Assembly: GCF_011758645.1 (NCBI RefSeq)
Contig: NZ_JAAMOZ010000002.1
Location: 186,001-250,000, forward strand
DNA length: 64,000 nt
DNA from: Brooklawnia cerclae
GTDB lineage: Bacteria > Actinomycetota > Actinomycetes > Propionibacteriales > Propionibacteriaceae
Direction of reading: 5' to 3'
Positions 29,748-37,591 of the stretch are shown here, in pieces. Every line of letters starts with the position of its first letter. The stretch's first letter is position 1. The notes beneath the pieces were generated by a model. The model was not told where the DNA came from, made no database searches, and saw only the letters and a program-made list of their open reading frames with translations. Both the position numbers and the translations under genes were made by a program.

Positions 29748-29905
29748 CTCTCGTGCCCGCCGTGAACCCTGATCTCCGCGCGCCGATCGTCTGGATGATC
29801 GGAAAGTCCGGGCCGCGCAGCCGCAACAGCAGATATGTCGATGACTAGGTAAGACAACTGTTTCGTTTAGTGAGGACAACTCAGTTGCGTAAATGCTCGG
29901 GATTC

Positions 29906-29931
29906 GGAATGCCTGTGGATACCTTCGTGTT
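29906..29931 (+). promoter_or_regulatory. Candidate SigR/SigH-type promoter of the microprotein operon
   Basis: GGAAT (29906-29910), 18 bases, GTT (29929-29931). The predicted start near 29938 leaves a leader of about 37 nt that includes the strong Shine-Dalgarno at 29961. A DnaA-box-like TGTGGATAC lies in the spacer. Confidence 0.55.
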
Positions 29932-29974
29932 GTCCGAAGCGACAAGACCAGATACAACGCAGGAGGTGCCCAGG

Positions 29975-30076
29975 ATGATCAAGTTCTTCCAGGACCTGAT
30001 GGATCGCTACTTCGACAGCGTCACCGAGTTGACCGAGTACCAGGAGCGCCTGAAGCGGCAGACCGCGGCGCGCTGA
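29975..30076 (+). CDS. Microprotein 1 (33 residues) of a three-gene operon
   Basis: MIKFFQDLMDRYFDSV followed by a charged helix ending KRQTAAR. AGGAGGT stands seven bases before the ATG, the best Shine-Dalgarno in the region, which fixes this short start over a longer in-frame ORF. The N-terminus (M-aromatic/aliphatic-K, then DRYF) is shared with microprotein 2 and loosely with microprotein 3. No cysteines, no signal peptide and no transmembrane segment are seen; the chain should be amphipathic and helical. I do not recognise the family. It is the first gene behind a thiol-stress-type promoter, and the operon ends at the terminator at 30479. Confidence 0.65.
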   Translation: MIKFFQDLMDRYFDSVTELTEYQERLKRQTAAR

Positions 30077-30121
30077 GGCCGCACCAGGCGTCCCACGAAA
30101 GCCCCTGAGAGGAAGCCGACA

Positions 30122-30232
30122 ATGTTCAAGACAATCGACCACGTCAGCGACCGGTACTTCGAGCCGCCGGCCGGACAGCCGGAAGTGGCGGTGTTCCGGT
30201 TCCTGAGCCGCTTGTTCGCTCACCAGCGCTGA
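30122..30232 (+). CDS. Microprotein 2 (36 residues)
   Basis: MFKTIDHVSDRYFEPP opens the chain, with the same DRYF(E/D) block as microprotein 1 at almost the same distance from Met1. The rest is VFRFLSRLFAHQR, an amphipathic basic helix. GAGAGGAAG precedes the ATG by about seven bases. It starts 45 nt after microprotein 1. Function unknown; independent Shine-Dalgarno sites for all three genes argue that each is translated. Confidence 0.62.
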   Translation: MFKTIDHVSDRYFEPPAGQPEVAVFRFLSRLFAHQR

Positions 30233-30279
30233 CACGACTCGTCCACACCAAACCGAACGGCATCAGAAGGAGTGACATC

Positions 30280-30411
30280 ATGTACGGACTTGTGAAGCTG
30301 ATGGGAGCTCGTTACCGCGAAGCGGCACGCGAACTGGCGGCGCACCTGAACGACGCCCATTCGAACGACCCTCTCATGTACGACGCCCGGCCGGACAGCT
30401 TCGTCGGCTGA
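30280..30411 (+). CDS. Microprotein 3 (43 residues)
   Basis: MYGLVKLMGARYREAA, then ARELAAHLNDAH and a flexible acidic tail ending DSFVG. ARYRE corresponds to DRYFE/D of the other two. AGAAGGAGTG lies seven bases before the ATG. It is 47 nt downstream of microprotein 2 and is the last gene before the intrinsic terminator at 30479. It resembles no family I can name. Confidence 0.62.
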   Translation: MYGLVKLMGARYREAARELAAHLNDAHSNDPLMYDARPDSFVG

Positions 30412-30478
30412 CACCCGGTCGGACGGAGCATCCCGAACACAACACAATCCCCGCCGGAGGGTTTCCGGTACCATCGAG

Positions 30479-30516
30479 GGCCTCATCCCACAGCGACGTG
30501 GTGATGGGCCGTTTTC
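30479..30516 (+). terminator. Intrinsic terminator of the microprotein operon
   Basis: A 13-bp stem (GGCCTCATCCCAC and GTGGTGATGGGCC, one mismatch) with a six-base loop, followed by GTTTTC. Confidence 0.75.
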
Positions 30517-30569
30517 ATGTTCGGGCCGCGACGTCGTTGCCGATTCGGGCGGCGCGATCGGCCCCGGGC

Positions 30570-30826
30570 CTAGGGAAACGCTGATCAACGATCCCTGAGC
30601 CTGTCGAAGGTCCCTGAGCCTGTCGAAGGGTCGTGGAACTTGCTCAACGGTCCCTGAGCCCGTCGAAGGTCCCTGGAACTTGCTCAACGGTCCCTGAGCC
30701 TGTCGAAGGGTCGTGGAGCTTGATCAACGGTTCCCTGAGCCTGTCGAAGGGTCGTTGAACTGCCGTCCGGCAACGGGCTTCGACAGGCTCAGCCAGCGTT
30801 GCCCGCATTGATCAGCGGTTCCCTAG
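30570..30826. mobile_element. MITE/REPIN-like element, copy 1 (257 bp)
   Basis: Bounded by CTAG at both ends with inverted terminal sequence CTAGGGAA(A/C)CGCTGATCAA (19 bp, one mismatch). The interior is a run of REP-type units CCCTGAGCCTGTCGAAGG in both orientations. Its right CTAG supplies the TAG stop of the TIGR03085 gene. It has no coding capacity. The copy at 34270 is in the opposite orientation. CTAG at both ends could be a 4-bp target duplication. Confidence 0.7.
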
Positions 30827-31479
30827 ATTCCCAGGGACATGCCGCGCAGGGCTTCGACAGCCTCGGGGCGACCGTCGAGAGTGACGTGCGCGGCGTCTGA
30901 CCGACCGTACAGCCACAGCACCAACTCGCCGGCCTCGCCGCGCAACGTCACGGGCGAGGGGCCAGTCGAGACGGCGTAGACCTCGTCGGTGCGCACGCCG
31001 TCGCGAATCCGCTCCAGCACCACCCCGGTGGGACTGCGGCGCAGACGGAGGCGGGCCATCGACACCGCCTGATGCCACAGCCAGTCGTCGCGGTCGGGCG
31101 CGATGATGCGGGGCTGGACGACGTGCCCGCCGCCGCGGCGCAGGTCCTCGTGGTGGACGAAGAACTCGAGCGCGTTGACCCGCTCGTCCACCCACGGCCA
31201 CGACATCGGGTTGAACCGGCCCGGGCCGCGGCGCACGAGCGCCACCAGGTCGTCGAAGGGCACGTCGGCGAGCAACTGGTCCATCCTCCTGTCGAGGCGT
31301 CCGGACAGCGGCTTCACGACGATGCCGATGCCCGCCACGGGGTCGGTCTCGCGCACGTGGAGGTGCGCGGTGAGGCGCTGGGCGTCCCATCCCTCGCACA
31401 GGGTCGGCGCGCTGGGGCCGAGTGTGGTCAGCAGGTCGCACAGTTCCCGGCGTTCGTCCCGGGCGATCCCCAAGCTCAT
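30823..31479 (-). CDS. TIGR03085-family metal-binding protein (DinB/mycothiol-type fold)
   Basis: A 218-residue actinobacterial protein of the DinB/maleylpyruvate isomerase superfamily. The N-terminal four-helix bundle includes ERRELCDLLTTLGPSAPTLCEGWDAQRLTAHLHVRETDP, with the family His, and a second metal-ligand region VNALEFFVHHEDLRRGG. The C-terminal domain (LRGEAGELVLWLYGR) is typical. Function is not established; relatives act in mycothiol-dependent reactions. The stop codon TAG lies inside the terminal CTAG of the adjoining mobile element, so the element inserted exactly at the gene's end. Confidence 0.82.
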   Translation of the reverse strand: MSLGIARDERRELCDLLTTLGPSAPTLCEGWDAQRLTAHLHVRETDPVAGIGIVVKPLSGRLDRRMDQLLADVPFDDLVALVRRGPGRFNPMSWPWVDERVNALEFFVHHEDLRRGGGHVVQPRIIAPDRDDWLWHQAVSMARLRLRRSPTGVVLERIRDGVRTDEVYAVSTGPSPVTLRGEAGELVLWLYGRSDAAHVTLDGRPEAVEALRGMSLGI

Positions 31480-31625
31480 GGGTCAAACCTAGGCGGTATC
31501 CGGGCCCCGTGCGTGCGAGCGGTGCGCCCCGCCGTGACAGATGTCCTTCAAACTCGGCCCCTGCGACACACCCAACCTCTGTGACTACCTGGTTTGCGGA
31601 ACCGGCGAAAGACTCGCACGAATTC

Positions 31626-31641
31626 GAAGGAACTTTGTCAC
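31626..31641. repeat. Copy of GAAGGAACTnnGTCAC repeat
   Basis: GAAGGAACTTTGTCAC, intergenic. The same 16-mer with two variable bases forms both arms of the inverted repeat inside the dnaX 5' region (51604 and 51685). Confidence 0.5.
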
Positions 31642-31704
31642 GCCCCGGGCCCGCACCGTCCTAGGCTGAGGCCGATTGCCGCTTCGGGAGGAGAACAGGT
31701 CACC

Positions 31705-32088
31705 ATGAATCTGGAGAAAGTCGTCTTCGGCTTCTTCATCACGCTCGCAGCGGCGCTGAACTTCGGGTTCTGGACCGGCGAGATCGACAACGTGGCCGTC
31801 CACAACGGCGCCGAGCTGGCAGCGGCCCTGGTTGCGAGCCTGATCGCCACGGTGCTGAAGTTCGGCGACCGGACGCAGCTGGGCGCGGTGCACCTGGCCA
31901 CGAGCCTGGTCGCCGACCTGAACCTCATCGTCGCCGCCGTGATGTGGGTGTGGGCGACCCAGGCGAGCTCCTCGGGCATGACGCCCGGCCACATGTCGGT
32001 GATCGTCTCGATGTCGGCCGGCGCCCTGCTCGCCAACGTCGTGTCCGTGGTGCTCATGGTCAGTGAGATCGTGCAGGCCCGCCGATAG
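31705..32088 (+). CDS. Small four-helix membrane protein next to the K+ channel
   Basis: A 127-residue integral membrane protein with four hydrophobic helices (about residues 3-22, 36-51, 62-85 and 100-122). GGGAGGAGAAC precedes the ATG. It lies 12 bp upstream of the potassium-channel gene and is almost certainly co-transcribed with it. An accessory role in the channel complex is inferred from position alone; no catalytic motif is visible. Confidence 0.75.
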   Translation: MNLEKVVFGFFITLAAALNFGFWTGEIDNVAVHNGAELAAALVASLIATVLKFGDRTQLGAVHLATSLVADLNLIVAAVMWVWATQASSSGMTPGHMSVIVSMSAGALLANVVSVVLMVSEIVQARR

Positions 32089-32100
32089 GCGGTCGTCACC

Positions 32101-34146
32101 ATGTCCCGTGAACACCAGCCGGTCTTCGGCGATGTCTTCTACCTCATCCTGAGGCGGATGCGGTTCCCCCTGCTCCTCGTCATCGGCGTCTACGCGTTCT
32201 GCGCCACCGGCCTGTCACTGATCCCCGGGACCGACGCCAACGGCGACCCCACCGACCCCATGACCCTGTTCGAGGCGTTCTACGTCGTCAGCTACACCGC
32301 GACGACCATCGGCTTCGGCGAGGTGCCGGGCCCCTACAACACGGCCCAGCGGCTGTGGATGACGATGACGATGTATGTGTCGGTCGCCAGCTGGACGTAC
32401 TCGCTCTTCGCGATCATCGCGCTTCTGCAGGACCGCGCCTTCCAGAACGCCGTGCGGATGGCCCGGTTCAGCCAACGCGTCCAGCAGCTGAGGGAGCCGT
32501 TCTACATCGTCTGCGGCACCGGGGAGACCGGGACGCTCGTCTGCCACGGGCTCGACCACCTGGGGCTGCGGTTCGTCGCCATCGAACTGGATGCCACGCG
32601 CGTGCAGAACTTCCGGATGGACGAGTTCGCCATCGATCCGCTCGTGGTCGGAGCGGACGCCAGCGAGCCGAGGATCCTGCGGGACGCCGGGTTGTGCAGC
32701 CGGTTCTGCCGGGGGGTGGTCGCGCTCACGGACGACGACGCCACCAACCAGGCGATTGCCGTGACCGTGAGGCTGCTCGCCCCGCGGGTCCCGGTGCTGG
32801 CCCGGATCCGCAACGCGGAGACCGAGACACATATCGGTGTGTTCGGTGGCGATGTCGTGATCAATCCGTTCGAGCGGTTCGCCGAGCATCTGGCCGGGGC
32901 GATCGCCGCCCCGGATCGTTACCGGCTGCGTGAACTCCTGACCGGGCTCCCGGGCGAGCCCCTCGCGGCCATCGAGCGTCCCCCGGCCGGCCATTGGGTC
33001 ATGTGCGGATACGGCCGGTTCGGCCATGCGGTGACCCAGGAACTGCGGGCGGCGGGCATGGACATCGCGATCATCGATCAGTTGCACTACGAAGAGGGCG
33101 GCGTCGACGTCAACGGGACGGGGACCAACAGCGAGGATCTGCTCGCGGCCGGGTTGGACAGGGCTGTCGGACTGGTGACGGGTAACTCGTCGGACACCAA
33201 GAACCTGGCCATCGCGGTGACCGCGCGGGCGCTCAGGCACGACCTCTACGTGATCAACCGGCAGAACCAGCTGGTCAACACGCCGCTGTTCGAGGCCTTC
33301 CACCAGAACCTGCTGATGGTGCCCAGCCGGATCGTCGCCCAGGAGTTCCTCGCGCGCATCACCACGCCGATGCTGAACCGATTCCTGAAGCTGATTCCGC
33401 AGCATTCCGAGGCCGACTGCACCCGTATCTACGACAGGCTGGCCCAGCTGAACCCGGGGTGTCATCCCGAGCTGTGGGATCTCGGGATCGTCTCCGAGCA
33501 CGCCCCGGCCGTCACCGATCTGGTCGTCCGCGGCGGCAGGTTCACCGTCGGCCACCTGCGCGCCGATCCGTTCGACCGCGGTCGCCGCCTGTCGGTGCTG
33601 GTGTTGTTCATCCGGCGGGGCAACCGCAACATCCAGTTGCCGAGCGACGAGTTCGTCCTGAAGGAGGACGATCGCGTCCTGCTCGCCGGCTCGCCCGAGG
33701 CCAAGCGCCGGCTCGATCTGACGCTTTCCAACGTGAACCACTTGGCCTACGTCATGACCGGGCAGGAGTCCAACGGGGGATATCTGTGGAGGGTGCTCGG
33801 CCGACGTCGGCGGGCGAATCCTGTCACGCCGTTGCCGAGCCCCGAAGCGCGGCATGGGGACGAGGCTGGTCCCGACGGTTGGGGCGTCGACGGCGACGTC
33901 GGGGGCACGACGGAGTCGCTCGACTGGGAGGACTGCAAACCGAAGAAGCCCGTCAAGAAGAAGCCCGCCGTCCCCCCGGAGGTGGCCGTTCCGGACGCGG
34001 CCGTGGACGCGGGGCCCCAGCAGCGGATGCTCACGGGGAAGCCGTCGCCGCGTGAACTCGGCCCGGGTGGCCCGGGCGAGCGGCGGCCGGACGACGACCC
34101 GTGCGATGAACCGGACGCGACCCCCGGGTCCTGGAGCGGAAGCTGA
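32101..34146 (+). CDS. Two-helix potassium channel with two RCK/TrkA domains
   Basis: A 681-residue ion channel subunit. Two transmembrane helices flank a pore loop whose filter reads TATTIGFGE (residues 66-74), the K+ selectivity signature. Two RCK modules follow in the same chain: the first NAD/ligand-binding fold at IVCGTGETGTLVCHGL (about 136), the second at VMCGYGRFGHAVTQEL (about 301), then a TrkA-C domain (VVRGGRFTVGHLRADP to RVLLAGSPEAK). The final 110 residues are disordered and charged, including KPKKPVKKKPAVPP. The tandem RCK layout resembles MthK/GsuK-type gating rings. The tail is not standard for the family. Confidence 0.9.
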   Translation: MSREHQPVFGDVFYLILRRMRFPLLLVIGVYAFCATGLSLIPGTDANGDPTDPMTLFEAFYVVSYTATTIGFGEVPGPYNTAQRLWMTMTMYVSVASWTYSLFAIIALLQDRAFQNAVRMARFSQRVQQLREPFYIVCGTGETGTLVCHGLDHLGLRFVAIELDATRVQNFRMDEFAIDPLVVGADASEPRILRDAGLCSRFCRGVVALTDDDATNQAIAVTVRLLAPRVPVLARIRNAETETHIGVFGGDVVINPFERFAEHLAGAIAAPDRYRLRELLTGLPGEPLAAIERPPAGHWVMCGYGRFGHAVTQELRAAGMDIAIIDQLHYEEGGVDVNGTGTNSEDLLAAGLDRAVGLVTGNSSDTKNLAIAVTARALRHDLYVINRQNQLVNTPLFEAFHQNLLMVPSRIVAQEFLARITTPMLNRFLKLIPQHSEADCTRIYDRLAQLNPGCHPELWDLGIVSEHAPAVTDLVVRGGRFTVGHLRADPFDRGRRLSVLVLFIRRGNRNIQLPSDEFVLKEDDRVLLAGSPEAKRRLDLTLSNVNHLAYVMTGQESNGGYLWRVLGRRRRANPVTPLPSPEARHGDEAGPDGWGVDGDVGGTTESLDWEDCKPKKPVKKKPAVPPEVAVPDAAVDAGPQQRMLTGKPSPRELGPGGPGERRPDDDPCDEPDATPGSWSGS

Positions 34147-34269
34147 GTCCCGGGATCGAGGAACGGTCGGTCACCGGCGCAGCGCCTCGACGAGCCGTTC
34201 ACGATCCGGGCTGGCACCTCGGCCGGTGCTGGCCCTGATCACCAGGCCCCATGTCGTCGGTGCCCGTGT

Positions 34270-34482
34270 CTAGGGAACCGCTGATCAATGCGGGCAACGC
34301 CGGCTGAGTCCGTCGAAGCCCGCTGCGGACGGCAGTTCCGCGACCCTTCGACAGGCTCAGGGATCGTTGACGGGCTCAGGGATCGTTGAGCAAGTTCCGC
34401 GACCCTTCGACAGGCTCAGGGATCGTTGACAGGCTCAGGGACCTTCGACAGGCTCAGGGACCGTTGATGAGTGTTTCCCTAG
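34270..34482. mobile_element. MITE/REPIN-like element, copy 2 (213 bp), inverted relative to copy 1
   Basis: CTAGGGAACCGCTGATCAA at the left and the complement of CTAGGGAAACACTCATCAA at the right, with the interior made of CGACAGGCTCAGGGA-type units. The right-hand CTAG provides the TAG stop codon of the HpaI-type aldolase gene, just as copy 1 does for its neighbour. The two copies flank a 3.4-kb block. Confidence 0.7.
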
Positions 34483-35252
34483 GCGGTGGCGAGGCGGGCG
34501 ACGAGTTGCTTGGTGGCGTCGATGAGCAGCAGCGAGTCCATCCCGTAGGTCACCGAGTCGAATCCCTGCTCGTAGCGCATCCTGGTCTCCTCGTAGGAGG
34601 ACGCGTAGATGAAGGTCAGCTTGCCGGCGTCCCGGCAGGCCTTGACGACGCGCTCGATGGCGGCCTGGTGGTCGGGATTCTCGAAGTCGCCGGGTCGCCC
34701 GAGCGCCGCGGACAGGTCGAACGGGCCGACGAAGATGCCGTCCACACCGTCGATCGCGGCGATCTCCTCGATCTGCTCCAGACAGCCGACCGTCTCGCAC
34801 TGGGGGATGAGCAGGGTCTCGGTGTTGCTGATGCGGAAGTAGTCGTCGAGGTTGCGGGCCCAGTCCTGCGTCCAGTACGCGTTGCCGGACGTGGGGGCGA
34901 TCCCGCGTTCGCCCAGCGGGAAGTACTTGCCCCAGGTCACGATCTCGCGAGCCTCCTGCGCCGACCGGACGTTGGGGATGACCAGGCCCATGGCGCCCGC
35001 GTCGAGCATCTTGAGGATCGCGGCACGGCTCGAGTCCTTGACACGGACGAAGGGTGTCGTCCCCGTGAGCCTCGCGGCCCGGATGAAGGACATGGCGCTC
35101 TCGACCTCGAACGGGCCGTGCTCGGTGTCGATGATGATGTAGTCGAGACCGGCAAGCCCCAGACATTCGGCGGTGGTCGCGCTGCCGGTCTGGAAGAATG
35201 TCCCCAGGGGATGCCCGTTGTTCTCGATCTTGGATTTGACAAGGTTTTTCAT
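34479..35252 (-). CDS. HpcH/HpaI-family class II aldolase (2-keto-3-deoxy acid type)
   Basis: A 257-residue TIM-barrel aldolase that cleaves 2-oxo-3-deoxy acids to pyruvate and an aldehyde. Family motifs include LDYIIIDTEHGPFEVESA, the Arg-containing VRVKDSS, ANVRS-like IPNVRSAQEA, LIPQCETVGCLEQIEEIAAIDGVDGIFVGPFDLS with metal and substrate residues. Start 35252 follows GGAGAAACC; the longer ORF adds eleven residues without support. It might complete a uronate route via 2-keto-3-deoxy-aldonates, but it is 13 kb from those genes. Its TAG stop is at the end of the mobile element. Confidence 0.85.
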   Translation of the reverse strand: MKNLVKSKIENNGHPLGTFFQTGSATTAECLGLAGLDYIIIDTEHGPFEVESAMSFIRAARLTGTTPFVRVKDSSRAAILKMLDAGAMGLVIPNVRSAQEAREIVTWGKYFPLGERGIAPTSGNAYWTQDWARNLDDYFRISNTETLLIPQCETVGCLEQIEEIAAIDGVDGIFVGPFDLSAALGRPGDFENPDHQAAIERVVKACRDAGKLTFIYASSYEETRMRYEQGFDSVTYGMDSLLLIDATKQLVARLATA

Positions 35253-35425
35253 GGTTTCTCCGGGAGGATGATGTGTTCGCGACACCGCTGTCGCACCACG
35301 CGTGAGCGGTCACAGCCTATCGTTCGCGGCGCCGCCGGGCCGGGGTCGGCATGCCGTGGAACAAAGCCGGGCCAAGATCGCGTTGTGTATCAAGCGATCA
35401 GACGCCCCACGCGGTGAGGAGCCCG

Positions 35426-36763
35426 ATGCGGACATTCCACCAGGTGCTGGTGAACACCCTGCTGGCCAACGTGACGACCGGCATGGTCTGGTTCGGCCTG
35501 GTCTTCTGGGCGTATCTGGAGACGCGGTCGGTGCTCGTGACCTCCGTGCTGGGCGGGTCGTACATGCTGTTGATCGCGTTGGCGAGCGTCCCCTTCGGCA
35601 CTCTGATCGACCGGGTCCGCAAGAAGACCGCGATGACGGTGGCGACGGTGGCGACCGGTGTGGCGTTCGCGGCCGGGCTCGTCCTGGTGCTGCTGGTGCC
35701 CTCCGACGTGCTCCTCGACATGGGTGGGCCGGCGTTCTGGGTGCTGGTGGTGGTTCTTCTGTGCGGGACGGTCGTCGAGTCGATCCGCGGGCTGGCGCTG
35801 GCCACCTGCGTGACGATGCTCGTCCCGGCCGATGACCGGCCACGAGCGAACGGGCTCGTGGGGATGACCCAGGGGGTGGGGCTGGCGGTCAACTCCGTGG
35901 TCTCGGGCCTGGCCGTGGGGTACCTCGGGATGGGCTGGCTGCTCGCGGCCGGGGTCGTGCTCATCGCGCTCAGCGGCCTGCACCTGGCGACGCTGCGCAT
36001 CCCGGAGCCCGAGGTCGTCCACGCCGAGGGGGTGCCTGCCAAGGTCGATTTCGTGGCGGCGTTCCGGATGGCCGGCGCCGTGCCGGGCCTGCTCGGGCTG
36101 ATCGTGTTCTCCACGCTCAACAACCTGCTCGGCGGCGTCTACATGAGCCTGATGGATCCCTATGGCCTCGAACTGGTCTCCGTGCAGGCTTGGGGCCTGC
36201 TGTGGGGCGGGCTGAGCATGGGCTTCATCGTCGGTGGTGCGATCATCCAGCGCACCGGGCTGGGCGCCAATCCGGTGCGGACGCTGCTCGCGGTCAACGT
36301 GGCCATGTGGATGCTCGGCGCGACGATGACGATCCGCGAGTCGATCGTCCTGCTCTCGATCGGGATCTTCTTCTACATGGCGCTCATCACCTACGCCGAG
36401 GCATCGGAGCAGACGGTGCTGCAGAAGGTGGTGCCTTTCGCCCAGCAGGGCAGGGTCTTCGGGTTCGCGCAGGCCGTCGAGCTGGGCGCGGCTCCCCTCA
36501 GCACGTTCCTCGTGGGGCCGCTGGCCGAGTTCTGGATCATCCCGTTCATGGAGTCGGACGAGGGCAGGCGCTCGCTGGGCTGGCTGCTCGGCGAGGGGAC
36601 GACCCGGGGCATCGCCCTGGTCTTCGTCATCGCCAGCGTGGTCGGCCTGGGCCTGACGATCCTGGCGTTCTGCTCGCGGCCGTACCGCGTCCTGTCGCGC
36701 ACCTACGACGCGGCCACGGTCAACGAGGTGATCGGTGAGGACGCCGGCACCCGGCCCGAGTGA
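35426..36763 (+). CDS. MFS transporter
   Basis: A 445-residue, 12-helix transporter of the MFS_3/enterobactin-exporter-like type. The N-terminal half carries the loop SVPFGTLIDRVRKKTAMTV (motif A-like), the C-terminal half VVPFAQQGRVFGFAQAVELGAAPLSTFLVGPLAE. Start 35426 has GTGAGGAG five bases upstream and begins directly with the first helix. The substrate is unknown. It is divergent from the aldolase gene. Confidence 0.82.
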   Translation: MRTFHQVLVNTLLANVTTGMVWFGLVFWAYLETRSVLVTSVLGGSYMLLIALASVPFGTLIDRVRKKTAMTVATVATGVAFAAGLVLVLLVPSDVLLDMGGPAFWVLVVVLLCGTVVESIRGLALATCVTMLVPADDRPRANGLVGMTQGVGLAVNSVVSGLAVGYLGMGWLLAAGVVLIALSGLHLATLRIPEPEVVHAEGVPAKVDFVAAFRMAGAVPGLLGLIVFSTLNNLLGGVYMSLMDPYGLELVSVQAWGLLWGGLSMGFIVGGAIIQRTGLGANPVRTLLAVNVAMWMLGATMTIRESIVLLSIGIFFYMALITYAEASEQTVLQKVVPFAQQGRVFGFAQAVELGAAPLSTFLVGPLAEFWIIPFMESDEGRRSLGWLLGEGTTRGIALVFVIASVVGLGLTILAFCSRPYRVLSRTYDAATVNEVIGEDAGTRPE

Positions 36764-36838
36764 TCGTCCCGCCGTTTCGGGCGGTCCCGGTGACCGAGCA
36801 GATATCCTGTAGCCTGCGCTGGTGGACAGGGGTTTGTC

Positions 36839-37582
36839 GTGATCGAGCCTGTGTGGATCCTCGGCGGAGTGGCCGCGATCATCATCGGCATCTCGAAGAC
36901 GAGTTTTGGTGGGCTCGGGTCCGTCGCGGTGGCGTTGCTGGCCTTCACGATGCCCACGAAGGAATCGACGGCGGCCGCCCTCCTGCTGCTCATCACCGGT
37001 GACGTGATCGCCGTCTTCCGCTACCGCAAGAACGCGGACTGGCGGCTGCTGCGTGCCCTGCTCCCGGCCGTGTTGCCAGGTCTCCTGCTCGGTGCGGGGT
37101 TCATCCGGCTCGTGGACGACACCGTGCTGCGCCGTTCGATCGGTGTCATGCTCGGGGCATCGGTGCTGGTCCAGTTGCTGCTCACGTGGGCGGGCAAGGC
37201 CAACCAGCGCAAGGACGACGCCCCGCCGCCGCGGGCCCTGAGCATCGGGGCCGGTGTGGCGGCCGGTTTCACGACCATGACGGCGAACGCCGCCGGGCCC
37301 GTCATGGCGCTCTACCTGCAGCTGGCGCGGGTGGAGAAGATGCGCTTCCTCGGCACCTCTGCCTGGTTCTACGGCCTCGTCAACGCGGCCAAGACGCCGC
37401 TCACCGCCTACCTGGGGCTTTTCACCCCCCGCGTGCTGCACACCGCGCTCGTCCTCGTGCCCCTGGTGCTCGTGGGTGCGGCCATTGGCATGAAGCTCAT
37501 CCACAAGGTGGATCAGCGATTCTTCGACGTCTTCACGCTGTTGACGTCGATCGCCTCGGCCGTCGTCCTCGTCGTGGTCTGA
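36839..37582 (+). CDS. TSUP (TauE/SafE) family membrane transporter
   Basis: A 247-residue, about eight-helix protein with the TSUP repeats: ISKTSFGGLGSVAVALLAFTMPTKESTAAALLLLITGDV in the first half and AAGFTTMTANAAGPVMALYLQLARVEKMRFLGTSAWFYGLVNAAKTPL in the second. Members move sulfur-containing or small organic anions. A GTG start begins just ahead of helix 1. It is convergent with the GH13 gene (9 bp apart). This is a different protein from the TauE/SafE gene at the right edge. Confidence 0.82.
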   Translation: MIEPVWILGGVAAIIIGISKTSFGGLGSVAVALLAFTMPTKESTAAALLLLITGDVIAVFRYRKNADWRLLRALLPAVLPGLLLGAGFIRLVDDTVLRRSIGVMLGASVLVQLLLTWAGKANQRKDDAPPPRALSIGAGVAAGFTTMTANAAGPVMALYLQLARVEKMRFLGTSAWFYGLVNAAKTPLTAYLGLFTPRVLHTALVLVPLVLVGAAIGMKLIHKVDQRFFDVFTLLTSIASAVVLVVV

Positions 37583-37591
37583 GGGAGGCCC

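Larger units (their letters stand above)
29238..29905. other. Long gene-poor interval
   Basis: About 670 bp with no convincing gene on either strand. It holds a near-perfect palindrome (29404-29436), a perfect 17-bp-arm hairpin containing inverted DnaA-box-like sequences (29709-29747), and GACAACT repeats 22 bp apart (29853 and 29875) ahead of the microprotein promoter. Confidence 0.6.

Noticed and set aside
30570-30826. CRISPR array suggested by regularly repeated units
   Set aside because: The units are palindromic REP sequences in both orientations with no unique spacers of constant length and no cas genes.
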